A stretch of DNA of 64,000 nucleotides from an uncultured Collinsella sp. (GTDB lineage Bacteria > Actinomycetota > Coriobacteriia > Coriobacteriales > Coriobacteriaceae): positions 22,221-86,220 of the forward strand of contig CATXJW010000005.1 of the NCBI GenBank assembly GCA_958370325.1, in the 5' to 3' direction. This document shows positions 33,604-41,216 of the stretch, in pieces. Position numbers and translations under genes: made by a program. A model generated the notes under the pieces. The model ran no database searches, was not told the origin of the DNA, and was given only the letters and a program-made list of their open reading frames with translations. Positions within the stretch are counted from its first letter, which is position 1, and each line of letters begins with the position of its first letter.

Positions 33604-34524
33604 TTAGGCCTGTTTGCGGCACTTCCATTGTTTGCGGCACCAGCGCATGAGCGCCTTTACGATGGGGATCGTGATGAGGATGATCCATGCAGGATGGGGC
33701 TGTCCCAAACAGAGCCACATGTAGAGGAACCAAGCGATGGCGGCTGCTGGATAGATGCATTCAGTGAGCTTTGACAAATGGCGTCGATCGATAAAGTCAC
33801 CAATCGCGTAATAGACGGGAACCAAAAAGACGAGGAAAAGCCCCATGCCCCATGTGCCGTAGACAATGCCGAGCACCAGATAGGCGAGAGTGACAAGTGC
33901 GGGGAAGGGGAATTTGTTCCATGCACGTCCGACCTTGGTGTGGAAATGCTTGCCATGATGGTCGAGCTTGTCGTGTGCTTCCTTCCAGCTGGAAAACGTC
34001 TCGCCGTCGATGGTGACGGTGCCGTCGTCATTGGTACGCACGCTATGTCCATCGTCCTCAAGCGTATCGATATGCACGCCGCCCGGCCCCACATGCACCT
34101 CTTCGCCCTTGCGCTCGTTGGTCACATGGATGCCGCTCCAACCAACATGGACTTCCTCGCCTTTATTGGGATCAATGACGTGGATACCGCGCGCGAGGGA
34201 AATATCGACAAGTGGTTTGTCGCCGCAATCGGCGTGCTCGGCAGAATCCTCAGCCTCGTCAGCCACATCCGCCGTCTCGGTGTCGGCGCTACCGTCCTCC
34301 AGGTCGTCGGCATCGTTGGCCGCCTCCCCATATAGCAGCTCGTCCAGCGACACGCCATACAGCGCGGCGAGCGCAATGAGGTTATCGGTATCGGGTGAGG
34401 ACTCGCTACGCTCCCATTTACTAACAGCCTGGCGGCTTACGCCCAGCTGGGCAGCAAGCGCCTCCTGAGAAAGCCCGGCAGCTTTACGGCGATCGACGAG
34501 GCGCTGTGCCATCGCAAGATCCAT
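33604..34524 (-). CDS. XRE-family HTH protein with acidic repeats and C-terminal membrane domain
   Basis: The ATG at 34524 (AAAGGA upstream) gives 306 residues. Residues ~3-65 form an HTH_3 domain (GLSQEALAAQLGVSRQAVSKWERSE). An acidic linker (~70-110) follows, then two near-identical segments (IHVIDPNKGEEVHVG and IHVTNERKGEEVHVG), then GGVHIDTLEDDGHSV. The C-terminus has about four membrane helices (FPALVTLAYLVLGIVYG, LFLVFLVPVYYAIG, ECIYPAAAIAWFLYMWL, AWIILITIPIVKAL). It looks like a membrane-tethered repressor that senses at the envelope. The target is unknown. Confidence 0.85.
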   Translation of the reverse strand: MDLAMAQRLVDRRKAAGLSQEALAAQLGVSRQAVSKWERSESSPDTDNLIALAALYGVSLDELLYGEAANDADDLEDGSADTETADVADEAEDSAEHADCGDKPLVDISLARGIHVIDPNKGEEVHVGWSGIHVTNERKGEEVHVGPGGVHIDTLEDDGHSVRTNDDGTVTIDGETFSSWKEAHDKLDHHGKHFHTKVGRAWNKFPFPALVTLAYLVLGIVYGTWGMGLFLVFLVPVYYAIGDFIDRRHLSKLTECIYPAAAIAWFLYMWLCLGQPHPAWIILITIPIVKALMRWCRKQWKCRKQA

Positions 34525-34708
34525 GGTGGTTCCTTTCGTTTGATGGTCGAATCGAATGAGCCGAGTATGCCGAGAACAGCCGGTAGCGACCACCATTTCT
34601 AGTTAGAATCTGCCCCAACCCTACCGCAACTACCGGTAGCAACCATCATGACCAGCAATTATGTGACATATGTCAGAGCCTACCCCAAGTAAAGGCTCCA
34701 CCATACTA

Positions 34709-34775
34709 AGTTGCGGTGAAATAGGGACTGTTGGACCCGATGAAGCGCTTAAACAGTCCCTAATTCACCGCAACT
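34709..34775. repeat. 67-bp hairpin repeat, agttgcggtgaaatag family, copy 3
   Basis: Arms agttgcggtgaaatagggac / gtccctaattcaccgcaact flank a variable loop. It lies between the XRE gene start and the phosphofructokinase palindrome. Confidence 0.8.
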
Positions 34776-34837
34776 CAATTCCAGCCCAGGCACCCACAGC
34801 AAGAAGACGAATAGCCTCGGCTTCCCCAGTTACCGCA

Positions 34838-34958
34838 GGAGACCCCAGGGCTTACCTCCCAAATCTTTCCGCAGGACGGAAGGACCCCGCCGCGCGAAGC
34901 GCGCAGCGGGGTCCTGACATGTCCGAGGACGATTTGGGAGGTAAGCCCTGGGGCCTCC
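34838..34958 (-). repeat. Mosaic long palindrome, copy 5 (CGTCCTCG family)
   Basis: Arms 34838-34865 and 34931-34958 pair over 28 bp with one mismatch. Read on the minus strand the interior is CGTCCTCGGACATG, an aggaccccgctgcgcgc hairpin, and TCCTGCGGAAAG. It starts 23 nt after the phosphofructokinase stop in sense orientation. Its arms partly resemble those of copy 1 (ggcttacctcccaaa). Confidence 0.8.
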
Positions 34959-34981
34959 GATGGGGGTGGTTCCAGCCGAGG

Positions 34982-36061
34982 CTATTCGTCGCCGAAGCTG
35001 ATGCCCAACGCCTTGGCCTCGCGCACCAGATCGCTCTGGGGATCGACGTACTTGAGCTTGCCGGCGACCTCCTCGAGCGGCATGTGGCACATCTTGCCGT
35101 CGCGCAGGGCAATCATGTAGCCAAACTCGCCGCGTAGGCAGCCCAGTGCCGCCTCGACGCCGCACTGGGTCGCAAAGATGCGGTCCTGGGCGTCGGGCTG
35201 ACCGCCGCGCTGCGTGTGGCCGGGGATGGCGACGCGGGTCTCGCGACCGGTCTTGGCCTCGATCTCCTTAGCGATGTCGTACACGATTGACGGGCTTGTG
35301 CGCTCGGCGAGCTTCTTCTTGTACTCCTTCTTGGACAGCGCCGCGTCCTCCTTGGAGATAGCGCCCTCGGCGACGGCTACGATCGTAAAGCGGCTGCCGG
35401 TTTCCATGCGATGCTCGATGGTCTTGATGACGTTATCCATGTCGTAGGGGATCTCGGGAATCAAGATGACATCCGCGCCGCCCGCGACGCCGGCATACAG
35501 TGGGATCCAGCCGACCTTGTGGCCCATGATTTCGATAACAAACACGCGCCCATGGCTCGAAGCGGTGGTGTGGATGTCGTCGATGCACTTGGTGGCGACG
35601 TCGATGGCGCTTGTAAAACCAAACGTCAGCTCGGTGCCCCAGGTGTCGTTATCGATGGTCTTGGGCAGGGCGATAACGTTGAGGCCCTCTTCGCGCAGGC
35701 GGTTGGCAGTCTTGGTGGAGCCGTTGCCGCCCAGCATAAACAGGCAGTCGAGCTGCAGCTTGTGATAGGTGTGGACCATCGCGGGCACCTTCTCGACGCC
35801 ATCGGCCTCGGGAATGTCCAGACGCTTGAACGGTGTGCGGCTCGTGCCCAGGATGGTGCCGCCGCGGGTGAGGATGCCGCTAAAATCGGCGGGCGTCATG
35901 ACACGGAACCTGCTGTAGATAAGGCCCTGGTAGCCGTCCTCAAAACCATAGATCTCGATAGGCTCTTCGCTATTGGTCATGAGCGTTTTGACGATGCCGC
36001 GCATGGTGGCGTTGAGCGCCTGGCAGTCGCCGCCACTAGTAAGAAGACCGATCCTGAGCAT
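34982..36061 (-). CDS. pfkA: 6-phosphofructokinase
   Basis: The 359-residue enzyme has IGLLTSGGDCQALNATMRG, GGTILGTSR, LGGNGSTKTA, ALPKTIDND and GHTQRGGQPDAQDR. At the two positions that usually set phosphoryl-donor choice it has Gly (GGNGS, the ATP type) and Lys (PKTIDND, the pyrophosphate or mixed type), so donor use cannot be settled; the usual GGDGS Asp is Asn, as in some clostridial relatives. It catalyses the committed step of glycolysis. GGAAGGA lies 6 nt before the ATG. Confidence 0.92.
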   Translation of the reverse strand: MLRIGLLTSGGDCQALNATMRGIVKTLMTNSEEPIEIYGFEDGYQGLIYSRFRVMTPADFSGILTRGGTILGTSRTPFKRLDIPEADGVEKVPAMVHTYHKLQLDCLFMLGGNGSTKTANRLREEGLNVIALPKTIDNDTWGTELTFGFTSAIDVATKCIDDIHTTASSHGRVFVIEIMGHKVGWIPLYAGVAGGADVILIPEIPYDMDNVIKTIEHRMETGSRFTIVAVAEGAISKEDAALSKKEYKKKLAERTSPSIVYDIAKEIEAKTGRETRVAIPGHTQRGGQPDAQDRIFATQCGVEAALGCLRGEFGYMIALRDGKMCHMPLEEVAGKLKYVDPQSDLVREAKALGISFGDE

Positions 36062-36099
36062 GATGAATCCTTCCGGGCAAGTTATAACATGCGCATAAG

Positions 36100-36132
36100 T
36101 TTACCCCCGCACACTGTTGATACGGGGGTAAA
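36100..36132. terminator. Hairpin between pfkA and the amidohydrolase gene
   Basis: A perfect 10-bp stem tttacccccg / cgggggtaaa lies 39 nt upstream of pfkA and 68 nt after nothing else on its own strand; both genes are on the minus strand, so it is downstream of pfkA's upstream neighbour start only in the sense of a leader. It may be an attenuator or operator in the pfkA leader. Confidence 0.4.
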
Positions 36133-36201
36133 ACGTGTTAGCTCAAGCGTATGGAAATGTAAACAACGTGAGGCGAGCGTAAGGCCGACGGGCCTGGCTC
36201 C

Positions 36202-37287
36202 TTACAGTGCGAAGGCGTCGACGTCGCCCCAGTGGCGGCGCAGTGTAATAGCGGCGGCGGGTTCGGTATTGTCAAAGACGACCGACCATTGCGTATTGCT
36301 GGTGATGTCTTCCGGATTGGGCTCTTGCGCCGCAGCGCGCAGGGCCTTCCAAGCGACTGCCTCGTCTTGGGCGCCGACATGGGCGTCAAGGACATCGGCG
36401 ATTGCGACGGCGCGCTCTTTGCCATGGCCCAGCTCGCCATTCTTTTGGTTGGGCAGCACTTCGTTGCCATAGCAGGCATAGAAGTTCGTAACCTGGCGCA
36501 CAGGAGTCGCTTTGAAAGCGCGGTCCGGATCGTGCGGATCCCACTCTACTACGCGCGCGTCACCGGCGGCGTCGTTGATAAAGAAATGGTAGTCGCGTCC
36601 GGCCATGGCGTGCATGTCGTAGGCGGAAAGCAGGTCGACAGCTTCTTGCGTGGTGGCGGCACGGTCGAGCACCAGACGGATGGCGAGCGAGGTATTGATG
36701 ACGGGGCGTTGCGTGTCCTGGTCGCAGGGCTTGGAATCCAGGGTGAGTACGGCAATGGACACGCCGCATTCGTTAACACCGTCGAGCTGGGCAAACGGGC
36801 CCATGAGTGCGGCGGCGCGTCCGGCGACGGAGCCAAGCGGAGTGTTATCGCCCAGGTTGTTAAGGGCGGCAAGCCCGATGGAGGCATAGCCGCCGCGTGG
36901 GTGATTGCGCACCAGCAGCGCCGAGGTGTCGTCCTTAAAGTCGTAATTGCGACCGGTGCGCACACGGCCCTCGGCATCTACGGCGACAAAAGCACTGCAG
37001 GCAAACTGGGGCGCCTGGACATGTGCTGGCACACCGGGCAGCACCTGCGCCACCACGGCATCGATGTAGGTTTGGTCGTCGCGCACGCCAGCGGCGATGA
37101 TGCGATCAAGATCGTAGTCGTAGGCGATGTCGATTGCGTACAGGTCATAGCCATCCGCGTAGCCGGTCAAGCGTTTGAGCGACGCGGCGGACTTGATTTG
37201 CTTGTGATAAACGATACCGGTGGCAGCGGCAAGGCCGACGGCGACTCCCGCGACACCGCAGGCGATGGCAATGTTACGTGGCTTCAT
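36202..37287 (-). CDS. Linear amide C-N hydrolase, choloylglycine hydrolase family
   Basis: The 361-residue protein has an N-terminal membrane anchor or signal (residues 5-27), then an Ntn-hydrolase domain starting at Cys97 (APQFACSAFVAVDAEG, followed by GRNYDF). Further family marks are LDGVNECGVSIAVLTL and NTSLAIRLVLDRAATTQEAV. The family hydrolyses amides such as bile-salt conjugates or penicillins. Because the nucleophilic Cys is internal and not at position 2, maturation by cleavage before Cys97 would be needed. Secretion or anchoring also differs from cytosolic bile-salt hydrolases, so the substrate is uncertain. Confidence 0.8.
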   Translation of the reverse strand: MKPRNIAIACGVAGVAVGLAAATGIVYHKQIKSAASLKRLTGYADGYDLYAIDIAYDYDLDRIIAAGVRDDQTYIDAVVAQVLPGVPAHVQAPQFACSAFVAVDAEGRVRTGRNYDFKDDTSALLVRNHPRGGYASIGLAALNNLGDNTPLGSVAGRAAALMGPFAQLDGVNECGVSIAVLTLDSKPCDQDTQRPVINTSLAIRLVLDRAATTQEAVDLLSAYDMHAMAGRDYHFFINDAAGDARVVEWDPHDPDRAFKATPVRQVTNFYACYGNEVLPNQKNGELGHGKERAVAIADVLDAHVGAQDEAVAWKALRAAAQEPNPEDITSNTQWSVVFDNTEPAAAITLRRHWGDVDAFAL

Positions 37288-37448
37288 GACGACTCCTCTC
37301 GTCCTGTTAGCGCAATTGTCGCAAAAGGAGCGCGCGCATGATGGCTCAACTTGGTGAGCGGCGCGGAATTAAGCACGGAATGAAAGGCGCGGCGCTGGCG
37401 CGGCGGGGTATGCTGGAGGGGACCATCAACCCAGCGAAAGGGGAGAGC

Positions 37449-38834
37449 ATGACGGATCAGGAAACGCCCGAGCGCGCGCATGTGACGGCCGATGATATCG
37501 AGGCCGCCAACGACCTTATCGACTTTATCGAGGCATGCCCTAGCATGTTCCATACGGCGGCGACCATTATGGCCGAACTCGACGAGGCGGGCTTTACCTA
37601 CCTGCCCGAGAACGCGGCGTGGGACATCGAGCCGGGTGGGCGTTATTACACGCAGCGCAACACCTCGAGTGTTATCGCCTTTAAGGTGGGCGAGGACCTG
37701 GCCGCGACGTGGGGCGAGGACGGCGTTGCCGGTGACTATCATTTTCAACTCGCGGCGTCGCACAGCGATTCGCCGACGTTTAAGGTCAAGGCCGTGCCCG
37801 AGCTCGACGGCGCGGGCGAGACGCTGCGCCTGAACACCGAGGCCTACGGCGGCATGATCGACTACGCCTGGTTCGACCGTCCGCTGGCACTCGCGGGCCG
37901 CGTGTTAGTACGCGAGGGCGACCGTATTGAGAGCCGCCTGCTTGTCACCGAGCGCGAGGTCGCTATCATTCCGAGCCTTGCTATTCATATGAACCGCGGC
38001 GTTAACGAGGGCTTTGCTCCCAATCGCGCCGTCGACCTGTGCCCGCTCATCAGCGCCGGTGATCTTAAGCAGGGAGATTTTGATGCCCTGATTGCCGACG
38101 AGCTGGACGTTGAGCCCGAGCAGATTCTGGGCCGCGATCTGTTCTTGGTCAATCGTCAGGATGCGCGCATTTGGGGCTGGGCCGACGAGTTTATCTCGAC
38201 GCCCAAGCTCGACGACCTGGCCTGCGCCTACACCTCGCTGCAGGCATTTTTGGGTGCCGAGAACGCGCACGACGTTTCGGTCTTCTGCTGCTTTGATAAT
38301 GAGGAGGTTGGCTCCGAGACCAAGCAGGGTGCCATGTCGACGTTCTTGGCCGACGCGCTGCGCCGAATTAACGGATCGTTGGGCTTTGACGACGAGTCGT
38401 ACCATCGCGCCCTTGCCGCCTCGATGCTTGTAAGCTGCGACAATGCACATGCCGTGCACCCCAACCACGCCGAGAAGTGCGATGCCCGCAATCAGGTTGT
38501 GCTCAACGGCGGCATCGTCATCAAGGAAGCCGCCAACCAGCACTACTGCACCGATGCCTTTAGCCGCGCGGTGTTCCAAGCCATCTGCGATGACGCCGAC
38601 GTGCCCACACAGGCCTTCGCCAACAAGAGCGACATGGCCGGCGGCTCCACACTCGGCAATCTGTCCAACATGCAGGCGAGCATGCATGCCGTGGACGTGG
38701 GCCTGCCGCAGCTTGCCATGCACTCGAGCTACGAGACCGGCGGCGTGCGCGACGTGATGTACGCCATCCGCGCCCTCACGGCCTTCTACGAGCGAAACCT
38801 AACCATCAACGGCGCCGAAAGCGTGGAACTCTAA
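37449..38834 (+). CDS. M18 family aminopeptidase
   Basis: Starting at ATG 37449 (AAAGGGGAGAGC) the protein has 461 residues. Metal-binding motifs of M18 peptidases are AASHSDSPTFKVK, KLDDLACAYTS, FDNEEVGSETKQGA, SCDNAHAVHPN and the C-terminal MHSSYETGG. It removes N-terminal amino acids, often acidic ones, from peptides in the cytosol. It is divergent from the amide hydrolase gene across 161 bp. The TAA stop is fused to a 52-bp repeat. Confidence 0.93.
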   Translation: MTDQETPERAHVTADDIEAANDLIDFIEACPSMFHTAATIMAELDEAGFTYLPENAAWDIEPGGRYYTQRNTSSVIAFKVGEDLAATWGEDGVAGDYHFQLAASHSDSPTFKVKAVPELDGAGETLRLNTEAYGGMIDYAWFDRPLALAGRVLVREGDRIESRLLVTEREVAIIPSLAIHMNRGVNEGFAPNRAVDLCPLISAGDLKQGDFDALIADELDVEPEQILGRDLFLVNRQDARIWGWADEFISTPKLDDLACAYTSLQAFLGAENAHDVSVFCCFDNEEVGSETKQGAMSTFLADALRRINGSLGFDDESYHRALAASMLVSCDNAHAVHPNHAEKCDARNQVVLNGGIVIKEAANQHYCTDAFSRAVFQAICDDADVPTQAFANKSDMAGGSTLGNLSNMQASMHAVDVGLPQLAMHSSYETGGVRDVMYAIRALTAFYERNLTINGAESVEL

Positions 38835-38882
38835 AACCTGCCAAAAGGGGATGTTAATTTTGGCAGGTTTTATCTGGGCGAA
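38832..38882 (+). repeat. 52-bp dispersed hairpin repeat, copy 5 (variant)
   Basis: It reads TAAAACCTGCCAAAA with a shortened gggatgttaa loop, then TTTTGGCAGGTTTTATCTGGG. It is the most diverged copy, yet the arms remain complementary. Confidence 0.85.
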
Positions 38883-38918
38883 TGCAAGGGGTGAAACCGA
38901 ACTGGATCGGTGATACGT

Positions 38919-38954
38919 AGCCGCCGAGGTGCAGTGTGCCTCGGCGGCTTTTTG
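38919..38954 (+). terminator. Intrinsic terminator before the toxin-antitoxin operon
   Basis: A strong stem agccgccgagg / cctcggcggct is followed by TTTTT. Confidence 0.9.
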
Positions 38955-38970
38955 TGTACAGAGTACGGCT

Positions 38971-39000
38971 AATGCTTATAAATGCTATACATGCTTTACG
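38971..39000 (+). promoter_or_regulatory. Candidate antitoxin operator: three 10-bp-phased repeats
   Basis: AATGCTTATA, AATGCTATAC and ATGCTTTACG follow each other with a 10-bp period, 49-78 nt upstream of the antitoxin start. Ribbon-helix-helix antitoxins typically bind such phased short repeats to repress their own operon. Confidence 0.5.
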
Positions 39001-39048
39001 TATCTACCATTGAGTTTTATGATAGTTTTGAAGTATTAAGGAGGGGTC

Positions 39049-39429
39049 ATGACCACAACAGCCGCTCAGATCAACGTACGTCTCGATGCCGATCTTAAAA
39101 GGAGCGGGGACGCCGCTCTCTCCAGGGCCGGTATGACGCCGAGCCAAGCGGTGCGAGCGCTCTGGCAGCTTGCGGCGTCGCTGGCCGATCGCCCCGGTGC
39201 GCTCGAGGATATCCTGCTGCCCAGTCGTGCCCGGGCGGAACAGCGCGAGCGCGAAAAGGCCGCCAAACGTAAGCTCGAGCTCATGGATCAGGGGTCGAAG
39301 CTGTTCGCTACCGCTTGCCGTGAGTCGGGAATCGATATGGTCAAGGCTCAGCCATCGGACGACGAAGAGCTCAAACGGAATGCCTATGCGGATCGCTTTG
39401 GCGAGGAGATGAGCTGGCTCTATGAGTGA
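39049..39429 (+). CDS. RelB/DinJ-type antitoxin
   Basis: The 126-residue protein starts with a ribbon-helix-helix segment (AQINVRLDADLKRSGDAALSRAGMTPSQAVRALWQ), as in RelB/DinJ, followed by a charged helix (RAEQREREKAAKRKLELMDQG) and a C-terminal toxin-binding tail. AAGGAGG precedes the ATG. It overlaps the PIN toxin gene by 8 nt. A RelB-like antitoxin with a PIN toxin, instead of RelE, is a less common pairing. Confidence 0.85.
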   Translation: MTTTAAQINVRLDADLKRSGDAALSRAGMTPSQAVRALWQLAASLADRPGALEDILLPSRARAEQREREKAAKRKLELMDQGSKLFATACRESGIDMVKAQPSDDEELKRNAYADRFGEEMSWLYE

Positions 39430-39916
39430 GGCTCCAAAGCGCATCTTGGTTGACACCAACGTGTGGCTCGATTACTTCATTCCCTCACGACGTGGTCGTT
39501 CGGTGGCGATTGAGTTTTTACGCGATGCATGCACGGCGCAGGTGGATTTGCTGTATGCGGCGACATCGTCCAAAGACCTGTTCTATTTGATTTCAAGCGA
39601 ACATAAGGCATGGTATCGGCGAGAGCACGGTTCGCTTTCCCAGTATGCCGCTACGGCAGCGACTTCGCTTGCATGGGATTGTCTTAGCGTGCTTTCGCAG
39701 CTTGCCACGCCAGTGCCCTGTGACCTGAGCGATATATGGATGGCGAGCAGGCAGCGTGAGCTCCATAGCGATTACGAAGACGATTTAATCATTGCGGCAG
39801 CGATACGCGCTCAGGCGGATCTACTGGTCACCAACGATATCAAGCTCTGTTCACATGCACCCGTCGCAGCAATGAGTGTAGAAGACGCAAGAAAATATCT
39901 AACAACGCTAAAATAG
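39422..39916 (+). CDS. PIN-domain toxin (putative ribonuclease)
   Basis: The 164-residue protein shows PIN acidic residues: Asp11 in ILVDTNVWLDYF, Glu/Asp around SSKDLFYLIS, and the C-terminal DYEDDLIIAAAI and LVTNDIKL. PIN toxins cut RNA in a Mg-dependent way. Translation is coupled to the antitoxin through the 8-nt overlap. RNA target is unknown. Confidence 0.85.
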   Translation: MSEAPKRILVDTNVWLDYFIPSRRGRSVAIEFLRDACTAQVDLLYAATSSKDLFYLISSEHKAWYRREHGSLSQYAATAATSLAWDCLSVLSQLATPVPCDLSDIWMASRQRELHSDYEDDLIIAAAIRAQADLLVTNDIKLCSHAPVAAMSVEDARKYLTTLK

Positions 39917-40007
39917 CCCTAAACCTCACTGGCCGAATAATAGTCAGCGAATGCCCATAGACAGAGCCGCGTCAGCCAGCCCCTGCAGGTTGAACAAAAG
40001 TCAGCGA

Positions 40008-40147
40008 GAGCCCGCCGTTTGAGCCAAGGTGCCGTGAAATGAAAAGGCGCTGACCTTCTGGTCGCGCCTTTGAAATTGAACGGCAGATTGGCCAAACGGC
40101 GGGCTCGCAGCGTCGAGCAGTTCCGGCGTTTGGTAAAACGCCGGAAC
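40008..40147 (-). ncRNA. Two-hairpin 3' element, copy 2
   Basis: Minus strand: hairpin 40147-40120 (gttccggcgtttt around ACC), linker GCTCGACGCTGCG, then a ~99-nt long hairpin (40106-40008) with gagcccgccgtttg arms and the same GACCAGAAGGTC cap as copy 1 (1884-2017). The arms differ completely from copy 1 but pair well. It starts 3 nt after the original stop of the dehydrogenase gene. Confidence 0.5.
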
Positions 40148-40150
40148 AAA

Positions 40151-41086
40151 TTAGTGCTCAATCCAGCAGCGCAGGGTTTCGCCGGCCTGCAGGTGACGCA
40201 GATTCTCCGCGGCAATGTCGACCACATTGTTGAGCGTAGCCTCCAAGTGGAACTAGCCCGAGATATGCGGCGTGATGAGCATGTTGGGCGCATCCCACAG
40301 TGGGCTTGTCTCAGGCAGCGGCTCGGGGTCGGTGACGTCGACCGCAGCGCCGGCAAGGTGCCCGGACTCGAGTGCCGCAACCAAGTCGTCGGCGACCACA
40401 AGATCGCCGCGGCCGCCGTTGGCAAAGAAAGCGCCCGGCTTCATCGCGGCGAAGAACTCGGCGTTCGCCAGGCCGCGGGTCTCGGGTGTGCTGGGCATAA
40501 AGGATGCGACGATGTCAGCCTCGGCCAGGCGCTCGGGGAGGGCGTCCATGCCGTCCATGTCCTCAAACACGATGGGGTAGACGAGCGGATGACGCTTGAT
40601 ACCGCGGACGTGCGCGCCCATGCTGCGGCAGAGCGTGGCAAAGTGGCCGCCGATATCGCCCGCGCCCAGCACCAGCACGTTGGCGTTTTTGAGCGAGGTG
40701 ACCGGACCTAAATCCTCCCAGCGATGCTTGCGCTGCAAGTCGTGATAGCCGGGCAGGCGCTTGATCATGGAAAGGACCATGGCAAACATGTGCTCGCTCA
40801 CAGCCTGGCCATAGGCACCCACCGAGCAGGAAAGCTTAGCGTCGGCTGGCACGGTGCCGGCGGCCAAGTAATCGTCATAGCCGGCGGTCTGTAATTGCAA
40901 CAGCTGGAGATGCTCGCATGCCGTGAGCATGCCAGGGTCGATGTTGCCCAAGATCACGTCCGCATCGGCGACCTGCTTGCGCGTGATGGCGTCGGCGCTC
41001 GTGTAGACAAAGTCCTCGCCCGGAGCGCTCGACTCAAGAATTGCGCGATGGCGGTCGTTGACGGGCAGCAAAACCAGGATGTTCAC
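40151..41086 (-). pseudogene. D-isomer-specific 2-hydroxyacid dehydrogenase interrupted by an amber codon
   Basis: The frame begins GTG at 41086 (GGAGAGG upstream) and runs 277 codons to TAG at 40255-40253, but the same frame continues for 33 codons (FHLEATLNNVVDIAAENL, then RHLQAG...) to TAA at 40151. The continuation is the normal C-terminal helix of the family; GGC TAG TTC is one base from GGC TAC TTC. All catalytic elements precede the stop: NAD-binding GAGDIGG, Arg in NGGRGDLV, Glu in TDPEPLPETSPLW and His in TPHISG. It is either a recent nonsense mutant, a still active truncated enzyme, or read through. Confidence 0.8.
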
Positions 41087-41104
41087 AAGCAGTCCTCTCC
41101 GCTC

Positions 41105-41156
41105 AACCTACTAAAAAGGGACAGGTTTATTTTGGCAGGTTTTATCAGGCAAAACG
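41105..41156 (+). repeat. 52-bp dispersed hairpin repeat, copy 6
   Basis: Aacctactaaaaagggacag with intact right arm, opposite in direction to both flanking genes. It begins 18 nt upstream of the dehydrogenase start. Confidence 0.85.
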
Positions 41157-41159
41157 TTC

Positions 41160-41207
41160 AAACAAAAACGCCGGATGCAAGACGAGCGTGCCCGTCAGCA
41201 TCCGGCG
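41160..41207 (-). terminator. Intrinsic terminator after map
   Basis: On the minus strand the stem CGCCGGATGC / GCATCCGGCG is followed by TTTTTGTTTG, 10 nt after the map stop. Confidence 0.9.
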
Positions 41208-41216
41208 CATCTACAG

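Noticed and set aside
36100..36132. Terminator of the amide hydrolase gene
   Set aside because: The hydrolase gene ends at 36202 and is transcribed to the left, so the hairpin is downstream of it by 70-100 nt, but there is no U-tract on that strand; I kept it only as a hairpin of unclear role in the pfkA leader.
40253..40255. Pyrrolysine or selenocysteine at the amber codon
   Set aside because: UAG is not the Sec codon and no pyl genes are visible; a simple nonsense change is more likely.
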